A stretch of DNA of 23,012 nt from Chara braunii (taxonomy: Eukaryota; Streptophyta; Charophyceae; Charales; Characeae). The stretch is from assembly GCA_003427395.1 (NCBI GenBank), contig BFEA01000244.1:1723283-1746294 (forward strand). The letters run 5' to 3'. Under the pieces are notes generated by a model. That model was not told the origin of the DNA. It saw only the letters and a program-made list of their open reading frames with translations, and searched no databases. Positions 1-9,289 of this stretch are shown here, piece after piece (position 1 is the stretch's first letter; every line of letters starts with the position of its first letter). A program made the translations under genes and the position numbers.

Positions 1-1045
1 CATAGTACAATGGAAGAAGCTTCCGTGATACGCCCTCTTCATCAGAAAACTCAAACATTTTGACCCAGACATAATCCCCTACTTTGAAATTCGCTTCTTT
101 GCGCGACTTATTCGCATGTTTGATCATGGCATGTTGACGCTTGTTCATTGCTGCAATAGCAGCTTTGAGCAGGCGTCCGTACTTGGCATTGTAGCCAGGC
201 ATGCCGGGCGTCAGACCAGGTGATCGTTCGAGGAACATATAGGAGAGAGGATTGCGCAACTGCCATCCGTATTGCAGCTGATTCGGTGTCACACCTGTTG
301 CAGACTGAATGGAGTTGTTGTACAATCCTTTCACTTTGTGTAACTCCTTGTCCCACGTGTTCTCATCTGGAACAATTAGCGCACAAAGTAGATGAATGAC
401 AGTCTGGTTGATTTCCTCGGCCAATCAATTGGCTTCGGGATGTCGACCAGAAGTCTTGTTGAGTTTAATGTCATAGATCTGCGAGGTGAAGTCCTTCCAA
501 TCTTTGCTAATAAATCTAGTGTCCCGATCACTCACAATAGTTTTCGGGTGGCCAAACTGCAGAAAATACTGCTGATGAAATTCTTCGATGACAAGTTCAG
601 TTGGGGCATGAGGAGGGAAAGGAATCAAGTTCAGAAATTTGGAAAAACGGTCCACAATGACCATGACTTGTAAGTTCCCTGCCTCACTCACCTTTCCCAT
701 GTCCGTGAAGTCGATGGAAATTGACTCACCGGGACCATCAGGAATGGGGAGGGGCAGCAGGCCATAAGGCTTATGCCTGTGGACCTTGGTTCTTTGACAT
801 ACTTGACATTCAGCAATGAACTTATGAACAGATCCCTTCATTCCCGGCCAATCAAACTGCTGCAGAAGACTTCCATAAGTCTTCTCAAAGCCGAAATGCC
901 CACTCCGACCATGTGCTAAATCCAAGAAATGAGTTCGGAGAGGTGGGTACACACAAACGATCAAATTTCCCATACCAGCGGAATACAAGACCCTCGCACT
1001 CATGAAAATCAGGCTGATTGTTAGGGTCAGCCTTGAGCTGCTCAA
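1..1045 (-). pseudogene. Element A integrase (decayed, 3' end outside window)
   Basis: This is the DNA strand-transfer enzyme of Ty3/gypsy elements. An N-terminal HHCC zinc finger is visible, with HGRSGH followed by CQVC. The core follows, with Asp in SIDF and Asp in VSDRD; the third acidic residue sits in the HPEAN-x-LAEE segment. That segment is cut by a TGA at 425-427, where the family usually has Gly. Downstream of the stop the same frame stays open to position 1 and still reads as an IN C-terminal domain (for example SATGVTPNQLQYGW and FKVGDYVWVK). The HHCC region is in a different frame from the RH part, so an indel lies near 905-960. The frame from 885 is a continuation of RH, not a second gene. 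Confidence 0.88.
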
Positions 1046-2510
1046 GGATGGGACTAAGGTACGGATCCTTGGCGGTGTGTTCGACCAGATCCTCCTTCAG
1101 TTTCCTTCGGAGGTCATACGAACCCACCAGGCAAGTCAAAAACTCAGGATGGCGTGATAGAGCATCAACAACACGGTTATAACAACCTTTCTTGTGTTTC
1201 AACTCAAAACTATAGACATCAATGTCATGCAACCAGCGGGTCAATGTAGGAGAGAGATCAGTTTGTGTTTGAATCCACTGCAAGGTCTGATGATCTAAAT
1301 AGACCTTGAAGTGACGACCCAAGAGGTAGTGCTTCCAATGTGCGAGCGCCTCGCGCAAGGCGTAGAGCTCACACATATACGTGGAGGTAGCTACCTTGTG
1401 GCTGGGCATGGGTTTGCTGTAATACTCGAGCGGACGCAGGCCATCACCATCATTTTGTTGCAGCATTGCACCAATCCCAAACTAGCTCGCGTCCGTAGTG
1501 ACTATGAATGTGAGGTTGGGATCCGCAATGCGGAGCACAGAATGACTCACCAATGCCTCTTTCAAGGCTTGGAACGCAGTCTCACATTTCTCACACCACG
1601 CATAAGCAACATTCTTACCTGTTAGTCTCGAGAGTGGGTGAGCGATGACCGGAAATTTGGGCACAAACTTCCGGCAATATGAGGCCAAACCAAGAAAAGA
1701 ACGCAGTTCGCGTACGTTCGCTGGTTAAGGCCACTTTCGGATGACCTCAACCTTGGTTGCCTCCGGCTCAAGGTCGTCTGCAGACAACCCGTGCCCAAGA
1801 TAGATGACGCTATCCCTTCCAAACTCAGATTTCTCTAAGTTGAGGTGGAGTTGCGCCTCCTTGAGGACCTGCAAAACCTCCTCAAGGTGCTTGACGTGCT
1901 CTTTCATGGACTTGCTGAAAATCAGAATGTCATCGAGATAAACAACAACAAACCTGTTCAGCTGATGGCGGAGAACCTTGTCCATGAGGCACTGAAATGT
2001 GGCTGGTGCATTCGTCAGACCGAAAGGCATAACGATGAATTCGTACAACCCATCGCGTGTTTTGAATACAGTTTTGTGCTTGTCACTCGGATCTACTTCA
2101 ATCTGGTGGTAGCCAGACTTGAGGTCGATCTTGGAGAAGACCTTGCACCCACCTGCCGCATCTAGCAAATCATCTATGCGAGGCAAAGGATAAACATTCT
2201 TTCGGGTGATCCGATTCAGGCCACGATAGTCAATGCACATCCGGAGTTTGCCTCCTTTCTTAGGTACAAACGAGACAGGTGCACCGAACTCAGACTCACT
2301 AGGCCTAATCCATCCACGGTCGATCATGTCATCAATCTGCCTCCTCAACTCCCCCAACTCGCCTTGTCCCATACGGTAGACGCAACCCTTTGGAGGAACA
2401 CTCCCTTCTATTATCTCGATCTTGTGTTTGACCGGACGCTCGGGAACTCCACGAGGTTCGACCAAAACTTCAGGGAATCGATCTAATAGCCGGCGAATGT
2501 TTGTTGGGAC
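885..2510 (-). pseudogene. Element A reverse transcriptase and RNase H (decayed)
   Basis: RT copies the element RNA into DNA and RH removes the RNA strand. RT motifs are well kept: [46 protein letters not shown], and the catalytic YLDD at 1929-1940. The connection reads [18 protein letters not shown] has TTDAS, CELYAL, VYLDHQTLQWI and VVDALSRHPE, so all four acidic positions can be placed. Two nonsense codons interrupt one continuous frame: TAA at 1725-1727, in the WPxP motif where element C has Gln, and TAG at 1482-1484, right after TTDAS where element C has Gln. Otherwise the domain looks close to functional. Confidence 0.92.
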
Positions 2511-3572
2511 TTACGGTGGAGGATCATCCTCATCAGGAGAAAAAAAATCAGATTGAGAATTTACAGCAATTACAACCGGATTTGAAGTACTTGGATCAGA
2601 AGTAGAGGGATTATCTACAGTAGAAGTAGATGGAATAGAAGTAGAGGTGGTAGAAGTAGAATTACTTACCGAGGTAGAAAATGCAGCAAAAGTAGAAGGC
2701 ACATGGAGAGGCTTTACAAGAGCTATATGTACATGTCCAGCTTCCTTGCACCTGCGCACTGATTTGCAGAATTTGGTTGCACTTAAAAGAGTCACAAGGG
2801 ACTTGCTCGTCTCGTCCAATAGAACGGTACGCTCGTTCCCCTTGGCATCACGCACCACGAACTGATTATCCGCCCACGTGGTTCTTAGGCAATGAGCCTT
2901 TAGCCAGCCCAAGCCAATGACCGCGTCGAACGGACACTTGTCCATGACATGAAAGTTGAGCTCATGTGTGACAGTGCGGTCCTTGTCAAAGGTGACTCGC
3001 ACACCTTTGACGGCATGTGTGGAGGTGACAACCTCTTGGTTGCCCACCTGGGTCCGGCAAGGGTTCTGCAATTCCACTAGCTTCATTCCCAGGCCCGCCT
3101 TACGAATCCCGTTAGGAGAAAATAAATTGGTGGTTGAACCACTGTCAATCAGCACGCGGATGTATCGGCGGTTAATGAGTAGTTTAAAGAAGGTTAGCTC
3201 CACACTTCCTTGAACACGGTGTTGCTGCTTGAGCTGCAGCCAATGTTCCAGGTGAGCGTGGAAGTCAACTTCCTTAGACTCCTCCCAAGGCTCAGTGTAC
3301 AGTACATAAACTGCAACAGCCTTGGATTCAGCGTCGCTCCGGGCTTTAGGGGCAGGCCGTTGATTAGATTCTGGCTCCTTGGAGGGGCCTGCAACTGACG
3401 CTTCAGCTTCCCTTATTGTAGAGAGTGCTGATGACTCTTCTATGCCCTTTGCCTGTTTCCCTGCAGATGATAGTAGTCTTGCACAACATGCCCAGGCTTT
3501 TGACAATGCAAGCATACGCGCAGTTTGGANCTTCTTTCTTATTCTTTTTGACTGATGCGGAGGGCTTCCCAA
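2511..3572 (-). pseudogene. Element A aspartic protease region of pol
   Basis: This is the retropepsin that matures Gag-Pol. The active-site motif LIDSGSTTNLF has its DSG at 3138-3146, and a flap-like hydrophobic motif, DAVIGLGWLKAHC, follows. The C-terminal part is a Ser/Thr/Asn-rich linker (about residues 290-345) leading to RT. The TAA at 2511-2513 is in frame with RT downstream and therefore a nonsense codon, not the natural end. The first 40 or so residues of this frame are a shadow of the gag zinc knuckle, so protease proper starts roughly at 3400 or below. The frame differs from gag, so either a gag/pol frameshift or an indel separates them. Confidence 0.85.
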
Positions 3573-4984
3573 GGCTTGGTAGAAGCGTCCTCCGGTTTCT
3601 CAGGGATCTTCGCATTCTTGGGGAGGTGTGCAATAGTTCCCCTACCCGAACCACGGTTAGGCCCCTTACTTGAAGCAGTCTTTTTGAAAGCATTAAGTTT
3701 CTCATCTTCGTTCACGTCAGACTCAACGACTGATGTAGAACAACCCGTATCGGAGTCCGGCTCTAGATCGTCATCTAGAGACAGATCATCCGCGTAGGAC
3801 TGATCTTCAGCCTCCCGATGTTCATGCAGGGCAAGCTGGTTGCTGCTTCCATACCGCTTGCGTTGTGATTTTCCACCTGCAGCGGGTGCCTTTTTACGCC
3901 TGGCGAGGTCCTTGGCCTCTAGGTTGACTAGATCCGTCATGAGCTCTCGCCAAGTGGTATGGTCTTTGAGTCCTAGCAGGGAGAGGTATTCTTTAGGGGC
4001 CACTCCCATGACTACATCCATGCAAGACACGTCGGTCACTCCCAGGTCTGGAGTGGTGAACAGACCAGTCAAGTGTTGTTCCAAAGCCTGCATGGAGGTC
4101 CTCCATGTTTGGCACTTGAGGGCCTCAAGCTTCAGTCTTGCCTTGAGCGCAGCGTGCTTATCTTGGTACCGTGTGATGAGAATGTCCTCAAGAGTGCGTA
4201 CGGGAGTTACTTTCATCCACTCAGTCAGGTCAATTCTCTCATAACCTGCTGTAACAGCTTGGAGCTCAATGAAATTCCGTACGGCAGGCTCGGTATTAGT
4301 GCCCATGATCATGCTTCGGTTTTTTTGCAGTGTTCGCAGTACCTCAAAGTATGAGCGCATGGAGCTAATCCAAGAGGTGATGTCCCCTTTCCCGTCGTAC
4401 TTGGATGGCAAAGTGGCCGCCAGCTTGTCCACTATGGGACCGCTGTACTGCACGCCAGTAAGAACTGTGGCGTTTTGGACTGATGTCCCTGCATTTGGGA
4501 CTATGACTAGTGCAGAACTGTCGGCGCTATCGCTTGAGGAGCTGGCACCGGTTCCTGCGCGCATCACAGTTCCACTTGCTTTTGTCGTGAGGACTATGCT
4601 AGATTGAGAGACTGGGACTGCAGCAGGTCGAGGGTTAGGAGGACAAGGGGCAAACAATTGGGACTGTTTAAGGCTGAGTATCTCAGCCTGCAGCTCTTGG
4701 TTCCGCTGCTCCAGTGCTGTCACACGGGACTCAAGGTCTTCCAAGGTCCGCAGTCGAACCAAGGCTGCTACGACAGCAGCTAACCTTTCTTGGATCCGGT
4801 CAGCATTAGCTTCCGGGACCTGCAGGAGGGCCACGTGATCAGCAATGCTTGTGGCTCTGGCTGCTGCCTCTGCCTCTCTCTCCCTCTGCACGGCATCGTC
4901 ATAAAGCTTTTGCAAGAACGGTTTCTCGTTCTCGTCCGCTGCGTCCAGCATGGCCTGCCATTGGGCAAATGTGATGTCCGCCAT
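3440..4984 (-). pseudogene. Element A gag (capsid/nucleocapsid, broken before the zinc knuckle)
   Basis: I place the start at the ATG 4982-4984 (MADITFAQWQAMLDAADENE). The frame is open upstream to 5182, but that part is basic and low in hydrophobic pattern, as expected for leader. Residues 1-110 are rich in Glu, Ala and Arg and look like a coiled coil (for example LESRVTALEQRNQELQAEI). A Ty3-type capsid region follows, with SKYDGKGDITSWISSMRSYF, and then an acidic Asp/Glu/Ser linker. A TAA at 3539-3541 ends the long frame after 481 codons. The same frame then continues through a CCHC-like knuckle at 3473-3514, read as CLHCQKPGHVVQDY. Its last Cys is replaced by Tyr, and the frame ends at TAG 3440-3442. 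An undetermined base (N) lies at 3530 between the two. Confidence 0.85.
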
Positions 4985-5593
4985 GCCGGAGGAAGGGGTG
5001 TTAGTAGATCTCTGAAGAGGGGTCCGCTCTCTCCTCACGTTTGGACGAACACTCCTCTTGCCCTTCCTCACACTCTCAAACAAAACACCTTTTCTCTCCC
5101 TTCTCTCTCTTCCCGCTGTCTGCGCACGTGTCTCAATACCGGATATAGATAGTTCAGATGAAAGAAACAATCTGTAAATCACACAGAGTAGAAGGTAGAA
5201 CTCCTAGCCGGAGCGACAATTCATTTGGACTTGGAGAATGGCACGTAGCAGAATAAAGGAAAGAATAGTAATAATAAAAAAAAAATAAACGGAAGAGAGG
5301 ACTGACTTATCGAACGGGCCCGATCAGATTAGCTGGAGATCCCCTCATGTCTAACCTGACAGGGTACACATACCACAATAAATCAGCCGAAGAAAACTAA
5401 CTGCAGCAATGGAGATTTCGAGGGGTGCAGACAGTCAACGAGCCAGACGCGGGGCAGTATGTGGCAACATGCAGTAAGACCAGTCAAGATCCCCCTGAAA
5501 GGAATGCCCTTGCTAGCCGTATGTCCCCCAAGTTCAGCACAGCAAAGAGATGCACTGGCGGCAACAGATCTGGGCCTGAAAGGTCCTGCCCCG

Positions 5594-5650
5594 TTGGGCC
5601 TAGTCCCACTGAGTCCCAAAGGTCCCAAGTAGGTCATGGACTAGGACCAA
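5594..5650. repeat. 13-bp imperfect inverted repeat in element A leader
   Basis: The arms TTGGGCCTAGTCC (5594-5606) and GGACTAGGACCAA (5638-5650) are complementary at 12 of 13 positions, with a 31-nt loop. In the transcript this could fold as a stem-loop. No function can be read from sequence alone. Confidence 0.6.
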
Positions 5651-6369
5651 CGAGATAGGGGTACCAAGTCAGTCCCAAACTGCCTCTACCGTATTGAAAA
5701 GGAAAAAACAACTTTTAGCAAGAACTTACCCCTACAACCATTCAAAAATGAAAAGACGTTGCACCGTAGAAAGATATGTCATTTAGAACAGATACATCAT
5801 CCATCCATCCATAAGGTGAGAAAGCAATCCACATGCTCACACATACAACCAAGACCGCAGAGAAGAGGAAGAGAACCCAGCACACCCCAACAGGCCATGA
5901 AGCACCAAGCAACCTCCCACGGGCATAACCAGGTCACACGACACTTACCTGTGAGGCCCGGCCTCCAAAGATGGATAATGACTCACCCCCCTCTCTCATA
6001 AGTTCTCCTGACCCCTAGCTACCACTACACGAAGTGTCCTAGCATGACTAAGAGGGCCTTCCTACACCCCTGTTGCAAAGCCGGATCCCCCGTCGATGTC
6101 TGAAGACCAAAGTAGCAAATTGCAGCAATTCGATGCAGATATGGCAGCCTCCGATCAAGTCTCCCTCTTGAGGGGAAGCCCAAAAGTCACTCAATGTCTT
6201 CTTGAAGTGCAGATTCCAGGTGCGAGTACCTCTCACTCTCTACTCCCTCTCGCTTACTCCAATCAGCCTCCATTGTGTCTCACCACCCCATCCAATCACT
6301 CAAGCAACCTGGTCAGGTCTGATGTCGACCCTACATGACCTAACCAGGTGGGGGCAATATCCACATACC

Positions 6370-6446
6370 TCACTGCCCCACTTAACCCTAACTTCCTAAC
6401 CCTAATTCGAGATTAGGTTAGCCCTAACCTAATTCGGATTTAGGTT
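6370..6446. repeat. Telobox-like CCCTAA/TTAGG cluster
   Basis: Degenerate plant-type telomere motifs occur on both strands within about 75 bp: CTTAACCCTAA, CCTAACCCTAA, GATTAGG, CCCTAACCTAA, ATTTAGG. Two related units, each starting CCTAATTCG, make a short direct repeat of about 22 bp. It sits about 35 bp from the element A PBS. Confidence 0.55.
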
Positions 6447-6482
6447 TATGGTGACTAACACCTCTCGCCAGCGAGTAAGTCC

Positions 6483-6494
6483 GCTCTGATACTA
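6483..6494 (-). other. Primer-binding site of element A (tRNA-iMet type)
   Basis: The minus strand reads TAGTATCAGAGC, which matches the plant initiator tRNA-Met complement TGGTATCAGAGC at 11 of 12 positions. It sits two bases inside the LTR end, which begins TGTTACG on the plus strand at 6497. The position and spacing match the PBS of element C. Confidence 0.82.
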
Positions 6495-6607
6495 ATTGTT
6501 ACGATCCTGGTCATTTCCCAAGTGCAAATTCACAATGAAAGACAATGCCACCCAATTGCGAAAGAAATGAAAGCACTTGCAAAGAGATAAAGACCAGAGG
6601 AGAGAGA

Positions 6608-6638
6608 AAGAAGAAGAAGAAGAAGAAGAAGAAGAAGA
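6608..6638. repeat. AAG trinucleotide microsatellite
   Basis: About ten uninterrupted AAG units lie inside the element A LTR. They produce false Lys, Ser or Phe runs in translation. Confidence 0.95.
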
Positions 6639-6797
6639 TATGCACCAACAAGACCAATGACAATTTCCCCCTTCTCTCTCCACCTTCCTCCTCCTCCTTC
6701 ACTTGGCCAATCTTTTTCTTCTCTCAATAATAATAATAACAATGAATGGATGAACCAGAATCAATATCCAAAGTTCCCTCTTACTGCTGACTCAACT

Positions 6798-6798
6798 C

Positions 6799-6836
<38 letters not shown>
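6798..6836. repeat. CAA trinucleotide microsatellite (13 units)
   Basis: Thirteen perfect CAA units lie inside the element A LTR. The open frame over it reads as polyglutamine, but its flanks show no protein family signal. Confidence 0.95.
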
Positions 6837-6918
6837 GTCCACCATAGCTATGGCTTCCCTCCTTCAGCCTCCTCTCTCATGCATAGGCTATGGCGGACTA
6901 ATGAGGGCCCTGCCCTCC

Positions 6919-7080
6919 TGTCCAAAAGACAACCCCAAGCAGCTATGGTGCTGCGCTGATGTCCAAAGGACAACCCAAAGCAGCTATGGTGCTGCGCTGA
7001 TGTCCAAAGGACAACCCAAAGCAGCTATGGTGCTGCACTGATGTCCAAAGGACAACCCAGAGCAGCTATGCCGCTGCTGA
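6919..7080. repeat. 41-bp tandem minisatellite, four copies
   Basis: The unit begins TGTCCAAAGGACAACCCA and ends GGTGCTGCGCTGA. Copies lie at 6919-6959, 6960-7000, 7001-7041 and 7042-7080. The middle two are nearly identical, the first has two changes near its start, and the last is 39 bp and more diverged. It lies inside the element A LTR. Confidence 0.92.
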
Positions 7081-8270
7081 CTGGTCCGCCATGCCTGGCT
7101 CTGCCTCGAGCTTCCTTGGTGCAGCACTACCCCAACTGGGGCCTTCCAGATGTAGCGCCCAACAAGGTGATGAAGATGGTGTCCACCATAGCCACGTAAG
7201 TGCCTCGCCACTCTCCTCCTTCGCCCCCTTCTTCCTCCTCCTCAAGCTGGACTGCTCGCCATAGCCAGGCTGAGCTCCAGCTGCCCTTCACCTCCAAGCA
7301 GCGCTGTACAAGTCCAGCGCTGTGCTCCAGCCGCATGTTGCCAATCCTTGCACACCGCAAATGAGGAGGAGCTACTTGCTCCTCCGAAAGATATAGCGGC
7401 CTACTGGCCTCCTGGGCGGTGACTTCCTAGGCCGAGCGGCCTCCCAGCAACCGGTACCTCCTCCCTTTCGGAGGGAAACATCATTGCAGGCTCTGCTAAC
7501 CTCCGGACAGGCCCTAGACCTGGGCTACTTGGACTGGTACCGGCCTACCTCTAGCCTACCGCTACTGGGCCTCTAAAAATGCCAACTTTTTGTCTGCCTC
7601 TGCTCGGCCTCTAGTACCCGACACTTCTACCACTACTTCAGTGGTACCGGCCTACCTGCTACTTGAGTGTTTTTCCCCTCTGCTCTAAGTGCTGCGGGCC
7701 TACCCCCGCTACTCAAGTGTTTTCCCCCCTGCAACCCTTCACTGTCACGGCCACAGGTAAGTATCGGCGCTGCGGGGCCTTTCAACCAACAAGTACCCTT
7801 GTGGGTCACACACACACTCAACCGACAAACACTCAGACAGGCATGCAGACCAGCAGGCACGCACACACACACACACATGGAAATCACAGCAGAATGCGGG
7901 AATTTCAGCAAGGCATTCATTCCAGCAGCAAATCCCATAAATCAGCAATGTTCTCAGTCTGTGTTTTTGGCGGGTCATTACACCATTTAGGTGTTATGAT
8001 TTTGGTTGTCTGTTGTCTGAAGACCAACACTCACTCACGTAGACTTCCAGGTATGCCCATACATACACAGAGGGAAGGGGAGAGGACAGGAGTATCACAC
8101 CGCACAGGGAGAGATAAACACAGCGGAAGACTTGACCATGCGATATGACAGGGTACACTGAAAGTGCAATGCACTCCAGTCAATCCTCACAACCAGTCAT
8201 AGAGAAAAGCCGAGCAGATCACATCCAGGAAACAATGAAACGATGATAGTCCAAACCCAGTTATGCACTC

Positions 8271-8276
8271 TTTATT
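8271..8276 (-). promoter_or_regulatory. Putative polyadenylation signal in B's LTR
   Basis: The element strand reads GTTTAATAAAGAG here. I found no other AATAAA on the minus strand between 6497 and 9256. It lies 45 nt downstream of the hairpin at 8321-8344. Confidence 0.4.
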
Positions 8277-8320
8277 AAACTCAGAGTCTCGAATTGTCAG
8301 GATAACTTCAGAACTACAGT

Positions 8321-8344
8321 GCGCTGCTCAGAAATGAGCAGCGC
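8321..8344 (-). promoter_or_regulatory. Perfect 10-bp stem, 4-nt loop hairpin in B's LTR
   Basis: The arms GCGCTGCTCA and TGAGCAGCGC are exact complements around GAAA (TTTC on the element strand). It is followed on the element strand by AATAAA. A role in the R region of the transcript is inference. Confidence 0.6.
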
Positions 8345-8399
8345 TTCACTCCCCAACCCTGATTAGCACCCGTAACACCCCTGAGCCCCTGAAACATCA

Positions 8400-8620
8400 A
8401 GCGCCACCCAGATACAGCCTCCTGAGGGAAGCGCCACCTTGAAACAGGCCTCTGAGGTCAAGCGCCACTTAGAGGATGAAGAAGAAGACCAGCGCCACAG
8501 TATCCGATGATGACGAAGTGTCCGAAGACTTCCCGGGTGGAAGTCTGCAGCAGCGCCACCAAACCCTGACAAGATGACCTCTGAGGAAGGAAGCTGCAGC
8601 TATGGCTGCAACGCCAACAC
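8400..8620. repeat. AGCGCCAC motif with about 30.5-bp period
   Basis: Exact AGCGCCAC occurs at 8400, 8430, 8461, 8491 and 8552, with spacings of 30, 31, 30 and 61 (twice 30.5). A near copy, AACGCCAAC, lies near 8610. Parts of the spacers also match (CTCCTGAGGGA and CCTCTGAGGTCA), so this is probably an old tandem repeat kept mainly at one box. On the element strand the box is GTGGCGCT. Confidence 0.7.
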
Positions 8621-9256
8621 CCTGGAACCCCACTCCGGAGGAGGGTCCAACAGGGCACCAATCTCTCTCGCCTCCAACAGACCTCGATAACCCAGACCTC
8701 TGTCGGCCCCTGCGTGCTGGCAGAGTACAGCGCAGGTCCCAGCTATGGCCGGCGCTCCGCAGGTCTGGCTATGCCCGTCTCCTTCCACGCTGAGCCGTCA
8801 CCACTTCCGGTTCACGGGTAGCACAACAGCGATGTACTCGGTACCAACTGCCAAAAGCCCTGAACCGATGTGCCCATCCTATCTATACTACACTAGCCTA
8901 GACTCGACCTAGACCGGACTGACTGACCGACCGGTACCGTTTCTGTTTCGGCCTCTCGGCCTCTACCGGACCCGGCTATAGGCTATAGGACCGTCTATCA
9001 AAATAGGCCCTTAGGGCCTGTCTGTCCTAGGGGTAGCCCGGGCCTGCTATTCGCAGTTAGGGTAGCGGTAGGGAACTCGGTTAGTACCGGGCCTACATAT
9101 TTTCCCGGATTTGCAGATATGTCCCTCACGAATTTCCCTCACAAGTAGGTCTCTCGGTTAGCCCTCAGCCAAAAAAAAATTGTGAATCTATCCTACCTAT
9201 ACTACAGCCTTGACAGAGAGAGGCTACAGGCGACCAGAAAACAGCAAGTCATTGCA

Positions 9257-9271
9257 GACCTACCCTCCCCC
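9257..9271 (-). other. Polypurine tract of element B
   Basis: The element strand reads GGGGGAGGGTAGGTC immediately before the LTR start TGCAATG. It lies 18 bp past the end of the integrase frame. It is the expected plus-strand primer. Confidence 0.75.
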
Positions 9272-9289
9272 AGAGCGAGGACCTCCGAG

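Larger units (their letters stand above)
4985..6482 (-). other. Element A untranslated leader between PBS and gag
   Basis: About 1.5 kb without a credible gene lies between the PBS and the gag start. It holds an A-rich stretch near 5260-5290, an imperfect inverted repeat at 5594-5650, a short CCAT run near 5798, and a telobox-like cluster at 6370-6446. Short open frames here show no family signature. Element C also has a leader over 1 kb, so a long leader seems normal for this group. A small extra insertion inside this stretch cannot be excluded. Confidence 0.6.
1..6496 (-). mobile_element. Element A: Ty3/gypsy LTR retrotransposon, internal region (3' end cut by window)
   Basis: The minus strand carries, in transcription order, a PBS, a long leader, gag, protease, reverse transcriptase, RNase H and integrase. 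This is the Ty3/gypsy order. Its RT and RH resemble those of element C more than those of element D. The rest of IN, the PPT and the 3' LTR lie left of position 1. The coding region has five in-frame stops, at 3539, 2511, 1725, 1482 and 425, and at least two frame changes, near 3540 and near 950. It cannot make a full polyprotein as written. Confidence 0.93.
6497..8164 (-). repeat. Element A 5' LTR (left edge firm, right edge provisional)
   Basis: The left edge is set by the PBS and by the terminal TGTTACGATCC on the plus strand (…GGATCGTAACA on the element strand). The right edge cannot be fixed because the second LTR copy lies outside the window. One option is that it ends before 8165, where a second LTR seems to begin. 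The other is that it runs to 8376, where CGTAACA would give a perfect 7-bp inverted end. The segment is non-coding. It holds an AAG run, an AAT run, a CAA run, a 41-bp minisatellite, repeated GGTACCGGCCTAC stretches (near 7537 and 7642) and CA runs near 7805 and 7862. Open frames here are products of the simple repeats. Confidence 0.5.
8165..9256 (-). repeat. Element B 3' LTR (right edge firm, left edge provisional)
   Basis: The right edge is set by the adjacent polypurine tract and the end CATTGCA (element strand TGCAATGACTTGC). The left edge at 8165 is proposed because the plus strand there reads TGCAATG, giving perfect 7-bp inverted ends and a length of 1092 bp, close to the 1041-bp LTR of element C. 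An AATAAA on the element strand at 8271-8276 would then lie about 100 bp from the LTR end, as expected for the R/U5 part. The 5-bp flank GAAAG (8160-8164) would be the target duplication. The competing border is 8376. Confidence 0.5.

Noticed and set aside
6657-6959. Open frame with a polyglutamine run as a host protein
   Set aside because: The run comes from a CAA microsatellite inside an LTR, and the flanks come from the 41-bp minisatellite. No protein family signal.
7633-8148. Cys/Val-rich and Thr/His-rich frames on both strands near 7.8 kb
   Set aside because: They are translations of CA dinucleotide runs.
6497-9256. A and B as one tandem element sharing a single 2.76-kb LTR
   Set aside because: A has a PBS on one side and B a PPT on the other, which fits formally. 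The integrase C-terminal parts of A and B differ too much to be the same family.
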